Part shown: positions 42,551-51,804 of the stretch, in pieces
Layout of the letters: every line of letters begins with the position of its first letter
Position numbering within the stretch: the stretch's first letter is position 1
NCBI GenBank assembly: GCA_902492275.1
Contig: CABUKW010000001.1
Span: 23,905-87,904 of the forward strand
DNA length: 64,000 bases
Origin: an uncultured Peptococcaceae bacterium
Lineage (GTDB): Bacteria; Bacillota; Peptococcia; Peptococcales; Peptococcaceae
Reading direction: 5' to 3'
The notes under the pieces: model-generated
Told to the model about the DNA's origin: nothing
The model's input: only the letters and a program-made list of their open reading frames with translations
Database searches by the model: none
Made by a program: the position numbers and the translations under genes

Positions 42551-43918
42551 ATGTGGGAAACAATAAAGGACATCGCCGAGGCTTTGGGGTATTCCTATCG
42601 GCAAACAAGTACACAGCCAGTGACCGGTATCGCCATTGACAGCAGAGCGGTACAGTCCGGCGATTTATTTGTAGCGCTGGTCGGAGAGAAAACCGACGGG
42701 CACCGTTATTTGCAGCAGGCTTTGCAGCAAGGAGCGGCGGCTGTGGTTATTTCCAGGCCGGAACAGGTTGATTTGGCGGTCTTTGAAAATTATATTCTGG
42801 TGTCCGATGGCTTGCTGTTTGTACAGCAGTTGGCCCATTGGCTGCGGAAGAAAACGCAGGCTCCGGTGGTGGCCGTAACCGGCAGCACCGGTAAAACGTC
42901 CACCAAAGATTTTCTGGCTGCGCTGCTGTCGGCTTTAGGGCCGGTGGCGGTCACGCAGGGAAACCATAATAACGAATTGGGGTTACCGTTGACGCTCTGT
43001 CAGTTGAACGCAGATACAAAGGCTGTCGTTGTGGAAATGGGCATGCGCGGCCTGGGACAGATTGATTTTCTGTGTCGCATTGCCCGGCCCGATTATGGCA
43101 TTATTACCAATATCGGCAAGACCCATTGCGAGCTTTTAGGTTCGCAGGAAAAGATTGCGCAGGCCAAATGTGAGTTGCTGTCCTATATCCCAGAAAACGG
43201 CGTTGTTGTCGTAAACCGGCGGGATGAAGGCTTTTTGCAGCCGTGGCTGTCTGACTGCAAGGGCAGAATTTGCTGGTGTGACAGTCAGGATACCCGGGGC
43301 GATTATTGGGCCAGCGATGTTTGTCAGCAGGAGGACGGTATTAGTTATCAATTACATTGTGGGGCGCGTCAGCAGCAAATTACCTTGCCTGTGCAGGGCC
43401 TGCACAATGTGTCCAACAGTTTGGCGGCCATTGCCATTGCCCATCAATTAGGCGTGGAATGGGAAGAAATTGGCGTGCGGCTGCAGCAGGCGAAGCTGAC
43501 CGGTATGCGTTTGGATATCCAGGTAACACGCACCGGCGTTACTGTGATCAATGATGCGTATAATGCCAATCCCGATTCTATGAAAAGTGCCATTGCCGTT
43601 TTAATGCAGCGAAAAGGCAACCGGAAAATTGCCGTGCTGGGCGATATGTACGAACTGGGAAAATACGAAATCGAAAGCCATCGGGAAGTGGGGCGGGCCG
43701 CCGCTTTGCAGCAGGTGGATTATGTCATTGCTGTGGGCCGTTTAGGCCGATTGATTGGCGAGGCTGCCCAAGAGGCTGGCTGTCGGGTGGATTGGGCAGA
43801 ACAAAACGAACAGGCTCTGATTTATTTGCAGCAATATCTGCAATCTGGCGATGTGGTGCTGGTAAAAGGCAGCCGTGGGATGCAGATGGAACAAATCGTA
43901 CAGAACTTGATGGGGTGA
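42551..43918 (+). CDS. murF: UDP-MurNAc-tripeptide-D-Ala-D-Ala ligase
   Basis: 455 residues from ATG at 42551, which has GTGGAG 9 bases upstream inside the end of murE; a GTG at 42542 would touch that site. The ATP loop VTGSTGKTSTKD lies near residue 110, followed by TQGNHNNELGLPLT and NDAYNANPDSMKSA, all typical of MurF. It adds D-Ala-D-Ala to the tripeptide. mraY begins 4 bases after its stop. Confidence 0.96.
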   Translation: MWETIKDIAEALGYSYRQTSTQPVTGIAIDSRAVQSGDLFVALVGEKTDGHRYLQQALQQGAAAVVISRPEQVDLAVFENYILVSDGLLFVQQLAHWLRKKTQAPVVAVTGSTGKTSTKDFLAALLSALGPVAVTQGNHNNELGLPLTLCQLNADTKAVVVEMGMRGLGQIDFLCRIARPDYGIITNIGKTHCELLGSQEKIAQAKCELLSYIPENGVVVVNRRDEGFLQPWLSDCKGRICWCDSQDTRGDYWASDVCQQEDGISYQLHCGARQQQITLPVQGLHNVSNSLAAIAIAHQLGVEWEEIGVRLQQAKLTGMRLDIQVTRTGVTVINDAYNANPDSMKSAIAVLMQRKGNRKIAVLGDMYELGKYEIESHREVGRAAALQQVDYVIAVGRLGRLIGEAAQEAGCRVDWAEQNEQALIYLQQYLQSGDVVLVKGSRGMQMEQIVQNLMG

Positions 43919-43922
43919 AATT

Positions 43923-44897
43923 ATGTGGCAAATCGTTTTAGCCTTTGTGATTAGTCTTGGAACTTGTATCATTATAGGGCCGGTCATGATTCCGGCGCTG
44001 CGCCGCTTAAAGTTTGGGCAGAGCGTTCGCAGCGACGGTCCGCAGCGCCATTTGCAGAAGCAGGGAACGCCTACCATGGGCGGCGTGATGTTTTTTTTCA
44101 GCTTAACCTTAGGGACCATTTTTCTGGCCAGAGATAATTATATTGGGTATTATCTGCTATTATTCGCGTTGGGCTTTGGCTTAATTGGATTTTTGGACGA
44201 TTATATTAAAATTGTCAAAAAGCGTTCACTGGGATTGACTGCAAAACAGAAAATTATTGGACAGTTGGGGTTGTCCTGTTTACTGGTGTTTTTGGCTGTG
44301 CATTTTCTAAAAATTAGTACGGCGGTGATGATTCCGCTGTTTGGCTGGACCGTTGATTTGGGCTGGTTCTACATTCCGTTTTTAATTTTTCTGATTGTAG
44401 GCACCACCAATGCGGTCAATTTAACCGATGGGTTGGACGGCTTAGCTTCCGGTGTGACCATGATTGTAGCGTTGGGGTATACGCTCATTGGCATTCTGTG
44501 CCAGCAGTATGCGGTGGTGATTTTCGGTGCTGCGCTGGTGGGCAGTTGCTTGGGCTTTCTGGTGTTTAACCATTATCCGGCTAAGGTGTTCATGGGCGAT
44601 ACGGGGTCATTGGCTCTGGGCGGCGCGGTGGCTGCGCTGGCCATTGTAACAAAAACCGAATTGCTGCTGCCCTTGATTGGCATTATTTATGTGGCAGAGG
44701 CTGTTTCCGATATTATTCAAGTCAGTGTGTATAAACGCAAAAAAGTGCGTGTCTTTAAAATGGCGCCGCTGCACCATCATTTTGAGCTGTGCGGCTGGAG
44801 CGAGTGGAAAGTTGTTCGTATGTTCTGGGCAGTGACTGCTGTTGCTGTTTTATTGACGCTATTGTGTTACAGTATAACGCTGACCAATTTATCATAA
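43923..44897 (+). CDS. mraY: Phospho-MurNAc-pentapeptide transferase
   Basis: 324 residues with about ten membrane segments, the standard form. Catalytic and Mg-binding motifs are present: GFLDDYIKI near residue 95, NAVNLTDGLDGLASG near 160, FMGDTGSLALGG near 220 and the histidine cluster PLHHHFEL near 280. MraY links the soluble precursor to undecaprenyl phosphate, forming lipid I at the inner face of the membrane. It is tightly packed between murF and murD. Confidence 0.97.
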   Translation: MWQIVLAFVISLGTCIIIGPVMIPALRRLKFGQSVRSDGPQRHLQKQGTPTMGGVMFFFSLTLGTIFLARDNYIGYYLLLFALGFGLIGFLDDYIKIVKKRSLGLTAKQKIIGQLGLSCLLVFLAVHFLKISTAVMIPLFGWTVDLGWFYIPFLIFLIVGTTNAVNLTDGLDGLASGVTMIVALGYTLIGILCQQYAVVIFGAALVGSCLGFLVFNHYPAKVFMGDTGSLALGGAVAALAIVTKTELLLPLIGIIYVAEAVSDIIQVSVYKRKKVRVFKMAPLHHHFELCGWSEWKVVRMFWAVTAVAVLLTLLCYSITLTNLS

Positions 44898-44942
44898 ACG
44901 CTGAAATTTGAAAAATTGAGATAAAATTAAGAGGTGCGAACA

Positions 44943-46277
44943 ATGGGAAATCGGGTATTGGTAATTGGCGCTGCCCGCAGCGGTCTGGCTGGGGCCGAAT
45001 TTCTGGCCAAGCATGGGCGGCAGGTAGTGCTGAGTGATATGAAGAAAGTGGAGTCTGTGGACAATCTGCAAGCATTAGGAGTTTCTTTTATTTGGGGCGA
45101 ACAGCCAGATGTGGCCGCTATTCAGCCCGACTATATTGTCATCAGTCCGGGTGTGCCGCTGACCATTCCGCCTGCTGTTTATGCCAAGGAACATCAAATT
45201 CCCGTTATTGGCGAGTTGGAATTGGCCTATCGGAATTGTAAAGCGCCTTTTGTAGCCATTACCGGTACTAACGGTAAGACCACCACCACCACATTGACCG
45301 GCGAGTTGCTGAAAAAAACGGGCAGACAGGTGTTTGTGGGCGGCAATATTGGCGTTCCGCTTATCAGCTATGTGGAAAATTTGCAGCAGCAGGATGTGGT
45401 TGTGGCAGAGGTTAGCAGCTTTCAACTGGAAACCACAGAAACTTTTTGCCCCCATCTGGCGTTGATGCTCAATCTGACGCCGGATCATCTGGATCGCCAC
45501 GGCGATATGGCCGGATATTTGGCGGCAAAAGCAAAAATATTTGCCAACCAGAAGGAATCGGATTATCTGGTGTTAAATTATGATGATGAAGCGCTGCGGG
45601 GCTTGGAAAATCAGAGCAAAGGGAAAGTTATATTTTTCAGCCAACAGCATAAACTAGAGGAAGGTGTTTATCTGGACGGCACACAGGTTATGCTGCGGCT
45701 AAATGGTCAGGAACTGGTGATTTGCGATGCTTCTGAGATTGCCATTAAAGGGAAGCACAATCTGGAAAATGCTATGGGCGCTATTTTGCTGGCTTATTTA
45801 AGCGGTGTAGCGCTGGCAGACATTCGGGAAGTTTTGATGACATTTCCTGGTGTGGAGCATCGCTTAGAGCCAGTGCGAACGTTGCGTGATGTGCTGTATA
45901 TTAACGACTCGAAAGGAACCAATCCCGATTCCACCATCAAAGCGCTGGAAGCCTATGACCGCCCTGTGGTGATTATTTTAGGCGGCAAAAACAAAGGCAG
46001 CGATTTTACCCAACTGGCTCAGCTTGTAAAGCAACGGGTCAAAAAGGCTGTGGTGTTGGGGCAAGCCAAACCAGTGATTGTGGAAGCCTTAAAAAAAGCA
46101 GGATTTGACGATTATATCGAGAAAGATACTTTTGAAGAAGCCGTGTCTGCTGCAGCAAGCCTGGCAGAAGCCGGAGATTTGGTGCTGCTGTCGCCAGCCT
46201 GTGCAAGCTGGGATATGTTCAATAGCTATGAAGAACGGGGACGGTTGTTTAAACAGCTGGTTCTGGCAATGGAATGA
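44943..46277 (+). CDS. murD: UDP-MurNAc-L-alanine D-glutamate ligase
   Basis: 444 residues from ATG at 44943, preceded by AAGAGGTG; the frame opens three codons earlier at GTG. The Rossmann-type N-terminus reads LVIGAARSGLAGAEFLA, the ATP loop ITGTNGKTTTTTLTG lies near residue 110, and NDSKGTNPDSTIKAL near 320 is typical. MurD adds D-glutamate as the second residue of the stem. It follows mraY by 45 bases. Confidence 0.97.
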   Translation: MGNRVLVIGAARSGLAGAEFLAKHGRQVVLSDMKKVESVDNLQALGVSFIWGEQPDVAAIQPDYIVISPGVPLTIPPAVYAKEHQIPVIGELELAYRNCKAPFVAITGTNGKTTTTTLTGELLKKTGRQVFVGGNIGVPLISYVENLQQQDVVVAEVSSFQLETTETFCPHLALMLNLTPDHLDRHGDMAGYLAAKAKIFANQKESDYLVLNYDDEALRGLENQSKGKVIFFSQQHKLEEGVYLDGTQVMLRLNGQELVICDASEIAIKGKHNLENAMGAILLAYLSGVALADIREVLMTFPGVEHRLEPVRTLRDVLYINDSKGTNPDSTIKALEAYDRPVVIILGGKNKGSDFTQLAQLVKQRVKKAVVLGQAKPVIVEALKKAGFDDYIEKDTFEEAVSAAASLAEAGDLVLLSPACASWDMFNSYEERGRLFKQLVLAME

Positions 46278-46323
46278 TGCAATTCAAATTGTAACATGAA
46301 AACTATGAAAGAGGGTGCATGCG

Positions 46324-47412
46324 ATGGAACGGAAAGGTCCGGCTGATTTGTTGTTGTTTTTTATTACGTTAATTTTGCTGGCCATTGGTTTGATTATGGT
46401 GCTCAGCGCCAGTTCCTATGCTGCACTGCTCACCTATGATGATGCGCTGTTTTTTTTCAAGCGGCAGTGTGGGTTTATGGCGCTGGGTTTTGTTTTTATG
46501 TTCATCATGATGAATATCAGTCCAGAGTTTGTCAAAAAGCTTGCTGTGCCGGCCATGATTGCTTGCGTTGTCATGCTGATTTTGGTACCCTTTATCGGGG
46601 TGGAAGTCAATGGCTCTAAGCGGTGGCTGGGCACGCAAAGCATACGGTTTGCGCCGGCGGAGATTGCCAAGCCGGTGGTCATCGTATTTTTTGCTATGTG
46701 GCTCAGTTCGTTAAAAAAACAGCATTTACAGACAGTTAAAGGTTTTGTTTATACCTTAGTTGTTCTGGCTATTATCCCGGGTTTGGTTGTGATTGAGGAT
46801 TTAGGAACGGCCATTGCCATTGCCGGCGCTTTGGTTTGTATGATGATTGCCGCAGAGGTTCCTTGGCGTTATTTGGGCTGTACTGTAGGGTTAGGCTTAG
46901 CTGGCGTGGTGGCGATGATTGCGGTGAAGCCGTACCGGCTGAGGCGTATTACGATTTGGCTGGATCCCTTTTCCGACCCTTTGGGGAATGGCTTTCAGGC
47001 AGTGCAATCGTTGTATGCCATCGGTTCGGGCTGGCTGTTTGGCGTAGGGTTAGGCGCCAGCCGGCAAAAACTGTTATACTTGCCGGAACGGCATACCGAC
47101 TTTATTTTTTCCATTATAGCTGAGGAATTAGGCTTTGTAGGCGCGGCGTTCGTCATTTTGCTCTTTGCCATGTTTATCTGGCGCGGCTTTTATATTGCGG
47201 TGCATTTGGAGGATAAATTCAAATCGCTGACAGCCTTTGGTCTGACGGCAGTTATCGGCATTCAGGCTATGATTAATATCGGCGTTGCAGTGGGCGCTCT
47301 TCCTGTTACGGGGATTACCTTGCCCTTTATCAGCTATGGCGGCACATCGTTGTCGTTTATGTTGGCAACAGTAGGTTTTTTGCTCAATATGTCCCGCTAT
47401 ATGAAGCGGTGA
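46324..47412 (+). CDS. ftsW: SEDS-family glycosyltransferase FtsW/SpoVE
   Basis: 362 residues with ten membrane segments. SEDS motifs are LVVIEDLGTAIAIAG, the large loop with the catalytic aspartate region (RITIWLDPFSDPLGNGFQ), ERHTDFIFSIIAEELGFVG and ITLPFISYGGTSLSF. It polymerises lipid II into glycan strands together with the class B PBP of this cluster. In Clostridia and Bacillus the copy between murD and murG is SpoVE; no other SEDS gene lies in the window, so the more general name is used. ATG at 46324 is preferred over GTG at 46315. Confidence 0.93.
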   Translation: MERKGPADLLLFFITLILLAIGLIMVLSASSYAALLTYDDALFFFKRQCGFMALGFVFMFIMMNISPEFVKKLAVPAMIACVVMLILVPFIGVEVNGSKRWLGTQSIRFAPAEIAKPVVIVFFAMWLSSLKKQHLQTVKGFVYTLVVLAIIPGLVVIEDLGTAIAIAGALVCMMIAAEVPWRYLGCTVGLGLAGVVAMIAVKPYRLRRITIWLDPFSDPLGNGFQAVQSLYAIGSGWLFGVGLGASRQKLLYLPERHTDFIFSIIAEELGFVGAAFVILLFAMFIWRGFYIAVHLEDKFKSLTAFGLTAVIGIQAMINIGVAVGALPVTGITLPFISYGGTSLSFMLATVGFLLNMSRYMKR

Positions 47413-47475
47413 ACGTAAAACTTTGGGAAAAACAGGCGCGAAAGCCTGTGAAAAACGGAAAAAGGTGGTGGCGGT

Positions 47476-48582
47476 ATGCGCATTCTTTTAGCGGGTGGCG
47501 GTACAGGCGGACATATTTATCCGGCCCTAGCCATTGCAGAACGGTTAAAAAAGCTGCATCCAGAGTGTGAAATTTTATATGTGGGTACAGAAAAGGGACT
47601 GGAAAACAGGATTGTTCCGCAACGGGGAATTCCCTTTCAGACCATTGCAGTGGAGGGATTGCCGCGCAAGCTGAGTCCGGCGTTGGTAAAAGCCATGGGC
47701 AGAGCTGCCGGGGGCTGTTGGGAAGCTCGAAAAATTGTGAAGCAGTTTAGGCCCGATTTGGTAATCGGTACGGGCGGCTATGTGTGTGGTCCGGTAGTGC
47801 TGGCGGCCCACATGGCCGGCATTCCAGTTATGATTCATGAGCAGAATGCTTTTCCCGGCGTGACCAATAAAATTTTGGCTCGTTTTGCCAACCAAATTAT
47901 GGTGAATTTTCAGGCTTCCGAAAAATATTTTGTACATAAAGAGCGAATTCGTGTGATAGGCTTGCCGGTGCGACAAGAGGTTTTGAATACCAAAAAGCAG
48001 GATGGTCTTGCTTATTTTGGCTTTTCGGTAGATAAAACAACGCTGCTGGTCAGCGGCGGAAGCCGCGGTGCAAGAAGTCTGAACCGCGCTATGGCGGCAG
48101 CCTATCCGGATTTGTTGCAGCATGAAGATTTACAGATTTTGCATTTGACCGGCGCTGCAGATTATGAAGATACTTTGAAAGCCATCAGCGAAAAAAAGAT
48201 TGTGCTGGCGAACTATCCGCAGCTTCAAATTAAGCCCTATTTGGATGAAATGCAGTATGGCTTGGCGGCCGCTGATTTTTGCGTAGGACGCGCTGGCGCT
48301 ACTTTTTTGGCGGAAATTACAGCTTGCGGTTTGCCGGGGATTTTAATCCCCTATCCCTATGCGGCAGAAAATCATCAGGAATACAATGCAAAAGCACTGG
48401 TAGATCAACAGGCTGCTGTGATGATTTTAGATAAGGATTTGACGGGGAAATTACTCAGTCAGAATATTTTGGATTTGTACCAAAATCGGGAAAAAAGGGC
48501 GCAAATGGCAGAATGTGCCCAAAAGGCCGGAAAGCGGGACGCTTTGGCGCAAATTATTCGGCTGGTGGAACAATATTGTTAG
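47476..48582 (+). CDS. murG: UDP-GlcNAc transferase MurG
   Basis: 368 residues, a GT-B glycosyltransferase that adds GlcNAc to lipid I to give lipid II. The N-terminal membrane-binding loop LLAGGGTGGHIYPALA and GTGGYVCGPVVLAAHM are typical, as are HEQNAFPGVTNK and the C-terminal nucleotide site GRAGATFLAEITACGLP. AAAGGTGGTGG lies before the ATG. It is 63 bases from ftsW and 20 from murC. Confidence 0.97.
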   Translation: MRILLAGGGTGGHIYPALAIAERLKKLHPECEILYVGTEKGLENRIVPQRGIPFQTIAVEGLPRKLSPALVKAMGRAAGGCWEARKIVKQFRPDLVIGTGGYVCGPVVLAAHMAGIPVMIHEQNAFPGVTNKILARFANQIMVNFQASEKYFVHKERIRVIGLPVRQEVLNTKKQDGLAYFGFSVDKTTLLVSGGSRGARSLNRAMAAAYPDLLQHEDLQILHLTGAADYEDTLKAISEKKIVLANYPQLQIKPYLDEMQYGLAAADFCVGRAGATFLAEITACGLPGILIPYPYAAENHQEYNAKALVDQQAAVMILDKDLTGKLLSQNILDLYQNREKRAQMAECAQKAGKRDALAQIIRLVEQYC

Positions 48583-48602
48583 GAACTTAGGGGGGATTTG
48601 CC

Positions 48603-49973
48603 TTGCGGAATCTAGAGCAGAAGCATATTTATTTTATGGGAATTGGCGGAATCGGGATGAGCGGAATTGCGGAAATCCTGTTGGATTTTGGGTATCAGAT
48701 TTCCGGTTCTGATATTAAAGTATCAAACGTAACCGAACGGCTGCAGAAGAAAGGCGCCGTGATTTATATAGGACAAAAAGCGGAAAACATCACCGCTGAT
48801 ATTGATGCTGTGGTGCGCTCCAGTGCCATTCGCGACAACAATCCAGAGTTGGTGCGGGCCAAAGAACTGGGTATTGAAATTTTGCATCGTTCCCAGATGC
48901 TGGCCATATTGATGGAAGATAAACGGGCCATTTGTGTGGCCGGCGCCCATGGGAAAACAACGACATCTTCCATGATTGCGCTGATGCTGGAGCTGGCTGG
49001 TCAGGACCCTACCATTGTGGTGGGCGGTGAAATCAGTCAGATTGGCAGCAATGCCAAAAGCGGCAAGAGCGATATTTTAGTGGCAGAAGCCGACGAAAGC
49101 GACGGCTCCTTTCTCAATTTGCTGCCCTGGATGGCGGTGATTACCAATGTGGAGGAAGACCATCTGGACCATTATAAAAATTTAGAAGAAATTCGCAATG
49201 CCTTCATTGCTTTTGTCCAGAAAACAGGCGAAGCCGGTGTGGCTGTTTTGAATTTTGACTGTGCTGAAACCCGCAATATGGCAGCGTTGGCGCCGGGAAA
49301 AGTTATCAGCTATGGGTTTGCAGACGATGCGCAGATACAGGGCCGCAACTGGCGTTATGAGCAGGGTAAAAACACGGTGGATGTTTATCGGCAAGGCCAA
49401 CTATTGGGTATGCTGCAGTTACAGGTACCGGGAAAACATAACATCAGCAATGGTTTGGCCGCTATTGCAGCCGGTTTGGAATTGGGCATGTCTTTTACAG
49501 ACATTGTTGCCGGTTTGGCGCAGTTTGGCGGTGCGCGGCGCAGATTTCAACTGCTGGGCAGAGTACAGGATATTCAGGTTATCGACGATTATGCCCATCA
49601 TCCAACGGAGATTGCCGCTACCATTCAGGCGGCTAGAGGGGTACATCAAGGCCGTTTGGTAGCAGTTTTTCAACCCCACCGTTACAGCCGTACCAAATTT
49701 TTGGCCGATAAATTTGCCGAAAGCTTTCATTTGGCTGATGAAGTGATTTTAACTGACGTTTATGCTGCCGGCGAGGATTTGTCGGAAGGGGCCGAGAGTC
49801 AGGTTATTCTTGATTGTATGCAGCAGTCGGCTCAGATGGTTCATCGGGAAAAACTCAATGCCTTTTTGCTGGAGTTTGTAAAGCCCGGCGATTTGGTACT
49901 TATGATGGGCGCAGGTAACATCTGGCAAAATTCTATGCAGTTGGTAGAAGATTTAAAACATAAGCAATGCTAA
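48603..49973 (+). CDS. murC: UDP-MurNAc L-alanine ligase
   Basis: 456 residues. The start is TTG at 48603, chosen because GGGGGGA lies just upstream and no ATG in frame is well placed. The N-terminal UDP-binding loop IYFMGIGGIGMSGIAEI, the ATP loop GAHGKTTTSSMIA near residue 110 and DDYAHHPTEIAAT near 320 are intact. MurC attaches the first amino acid, L-alanine, to UDP-MurNAc. The TTG start may keep its level low. Confidence 0.96.
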   Translation: MRNLEQKHIYFMGIGGIGMSGIAEILLDFGYQISGSDIKVSNVTERLQKKGAVIYIGQKAENITADIDAVVRSSAIRDNNPELVRAKELGIEILHRSQMLAILMEDKRAICVAGAHGKTTTSSMIALMLELAGQDPTIVVGGEISQIGSNAKSGKSDILVAEADESDGSFLNLLPWMAVITNVEEDHLDHYKNLEEIRNAFIAFVQKTGEAGVAVLNFDCAETRNMAALAPGKVISYGFADDAQIQGRNWRYEQGKNTVDVYRQGQLLGMLQLQVPGKHNISNGLAAIAAGLELGMSFTDIVAGLAQFGGARRRFQLLGRVQDIQVIDDYAHHPTEIAATIQAARGVHQGRLVAVFQPHRYSRTKFLADKFAESFHLADEVILTDVYAAGEDLSEGAESQVILDCMQQSAQMVHREKLNAFLLEFVKPGDLVLMMGAGNIWQNSMQLVEDLKHKQC

Positions 49974-49998
49974 ATCAGAAAACTCACAGGTGATTTTG

Positions 49999-50874
49999 AT
50001 GAAAATAAAAGAAAATGAACCTATGCGCAATCATACAACGTGGAGAATTGGCGGTCCAGTCGAATTACTGGTGCAGCCCGAATCGACAGAAGAACTGCGG
50101 CAGGCATTGCAGGAAGCCAAAGCAAGTCGAAAGCCTTTTTATGTCATCGGCAGCGGGTCCAATTTGCTGGTTGCCGATAACGGTTTAGCTGGAACGGTGA
50201 TTAAGCTGGGCGGCAGTCTGCGCGGGTTACGGATTACAAATCAAACTATCATTGCCGAGGCCGGTGTGCCGCTGCCGTTTTTGGCCAGACAAGCGGCGGA
50301 GCATAATTTGTCCGGCTTGGAATTTGCAGCAGGCATTCCCGGCACCATCGGCGGCGCTGTGGTGATGAATGCCGGCGCCTATCGGAGTCAGATGTCCGAT
50401 ATTGTAATAGAGGTGACCTGCTGCGACGCGGAGGGCAAGCTGCTGACGCTAAGCGCCGAACAATGCGGCTTTTCCTACCGCAACAGCCGGTTTAAACAAC
50501 AGAAGGATTTGGTAGTTGTTTCTGTGCAATTAGAATTAAAGGTGGGAAAAAAAGAGGAAATTCTGGCGCAGATGCAGAAAAATACAACAGCACGCAATGC
50601 CAAACAGCCTGTGGAATATCCCAGCGCCGGCAGCATTTTTAAAAATCCGCCGCAGGATGCAGCGGGGCGGTTGGTGGAACTGGTCGGTGCGAAAGGCTGG
50701 CGGCAGGGCGACGCTATGGTTTCTGAAAAACACAGCAATTTTATCATCAATACCGGCACAGCTACCTGCGAAGATGTATTGCAGCTAGTAAAAAAAGTAA
50801 AACAGGCAGTTTTGGACAAGACAGGCGTGCTATTGGAAGAAGAGATTTTACTATTAGGGCGAGAAAATCTTTAA
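49999..50874 (+). CDS. murB: UDP-N-acetylenolpyruvoylglucosamine reductase
   Basis: 291 residues from ATG at 49999, with AGGTG 6 bases upstream. The FAD-binding region shows NHTTWRIGGPVELLVQP, YVIGSGSNLLVADNG and GIPGTIGGAVVMNAGAY. The catalytic serine lies in PSAGSIFKNP and a glutamate near the C-terminus. MurB reduces the enolpyruvyl group to give UDP-MurNAc with NADPH. Placement between murC and ftsQ is normal for Clostridia and Bacilli. Confidence 0.96.
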   Translation: MKIKENEPMRNHTTWRIGGPVELLVQPESTEELRQALQEAKASRKPFYVIGSGSNLLVADNGLAGTVIKLGGSLRGLRITNQTIIAEAGVPLPFLARQAAEHNLSGLEFAAGIPGTIGGAVVMNAGAYRSQMSDIVIEVTCCDAEGKLLTLSAEQCGFSYRNSRFKQQKDLVVVSVQLELKVGKKEEILAQMQKNTTARNAKQPVEYPSAGSIFKNPPQDAAGRLVELVGAKGWRQGDAMVSEKHSNFIINTGTATCEDVLQLVKKVKQAVLDKTGVLLEEEILLLGRENL

Positions 50875-50881
50875 AGTGGAG

Positions 50882-50910
50882 TAGACAGGTTTCAAATCCT
50901 TTGTTATAAT
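50882..50910 (+). promoter_or_regulatory. SigA promoter of ftsQ-ftsZ
   Basis: TAGACA (50882-50887), a 17-bp spacer and a consensus TATAAT (50905-50910), beginning 8 bases after murB. It would allow ftsQ and ftsZ to be expressed apart from the long upstream operon. Confidence 0.7.
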
Positions 50911-50941
50911 AAACTAGATAAGAGTGTAAAGTCGTGATATT

Positions 50942-51772
50942 ATGAAAAAAACAGACAAGATCGTTGTTCTGGATGACTATAAGTCCAATGCAGAGAGAAA
51001 CATGTCTATGGAAAATACAAAGATGGTATCAAAAAAACGGCTCCGTTTCAGAAGGCCAAAATTGATAAAAATTTTAGGCTTGGCAGTGGCTTTTTTCGCC
51101 TTGCTGTACTTATTGGGCTGTTTGCCGTTTTTTCAGGTTTCAGAAATCGCAGTGGAAGGCACGACGGCTTTAACTGTTGATAAAGTGATTTCTCTGTCTG
51201 GTATTCAAACAGGAGATAACTTCTTCTATTTGGATACTTGGAACGCCAAGAAGGATTTAAAACAAAATCCTTTTGTGGAAGATGTCAAAATCCGGCGCAT
51301 GTTGCCCAATAAAGTTACCATTGTCGTCACAGAGCGGAAGTCAATCGGTTATATTGTCACCACCGACGGATATGTTCAGGTTGGAGAAGATGGCCGTTTG
51401 CTGGCAATTCAGCAAACGCTGAGCAATTATAATCTTCCAGTCATCAGCGGTATTGATCTCAGTGAGTTGCCTGCTATTGGCGGGTTTATTGAAAATGAAA
51501 AATTAAAACAGGCTCTGGAAATTTTACAGAATTGCGACCAGTCGCTGTTGGACAATATTGCAGAGCTGAATGTGGGACAAGAGTATTACATCTTGGCTTA
51601 CACCAATCAGAAATTGGAGGTTCGTCTGGGCGGTCTGGATAATATTGAGCAGCGCCTGCAGGATTTGAACGGAATCCTGACGAATGTGGTAGGAACAAAA
51701 ATTGCGTCGGACCAGATTTTGTACATAGATATGCGGTATGAGGGTTCGCCGGTGATTAAATTGAGATCATAA
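50942..51772 (+). CDS. ftsQ: Cell division protein FtsQ/DivIB
   Basis: 276 residues. A basic cytoplasmic N-terminus of about 40 residues, one membrane helix (about 40-60), then the POTRA domain (FQVSEIAVEGTTALTVDKVI and onward to about 130) and the beta domain (VQVGEDGRLLAIQQTL and later). It acts as a septal scaffold with FtsL and FtsB/DivIC. It has its own promoter upstream, and ftsZ follows 32 bases later with no ftsA between them. Confidence 0.92.
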   Translation: MKKTDKIVVLDDYKSNAERNMSMENTKMVSKKRLRFRRPKLIKILGLAVAFFALLYLLGCLPFFQVSEIAVEGTTALTVDKVISLSGIQTGDNFFYLDTWNAKKDLKQNPFVEDVKIRRMLPNKVTIVVTERKSIGYIVTTDGYVQVGEDGRLLAIQQTLSNYNLPVISGIDLSELPAIGGFIENEKLKQALEILQNCDQSLLDNIAELNVGQEYYILAYTNQKLEVRLGGLDNIEQRLQDLNGILTNVVGTKIASDQILYIDMRYEGSPVIKLRS

Positions 51773-51804
51773 GTTTATGATTTGCATTGGGGGAGAGTGT
51801 AAAG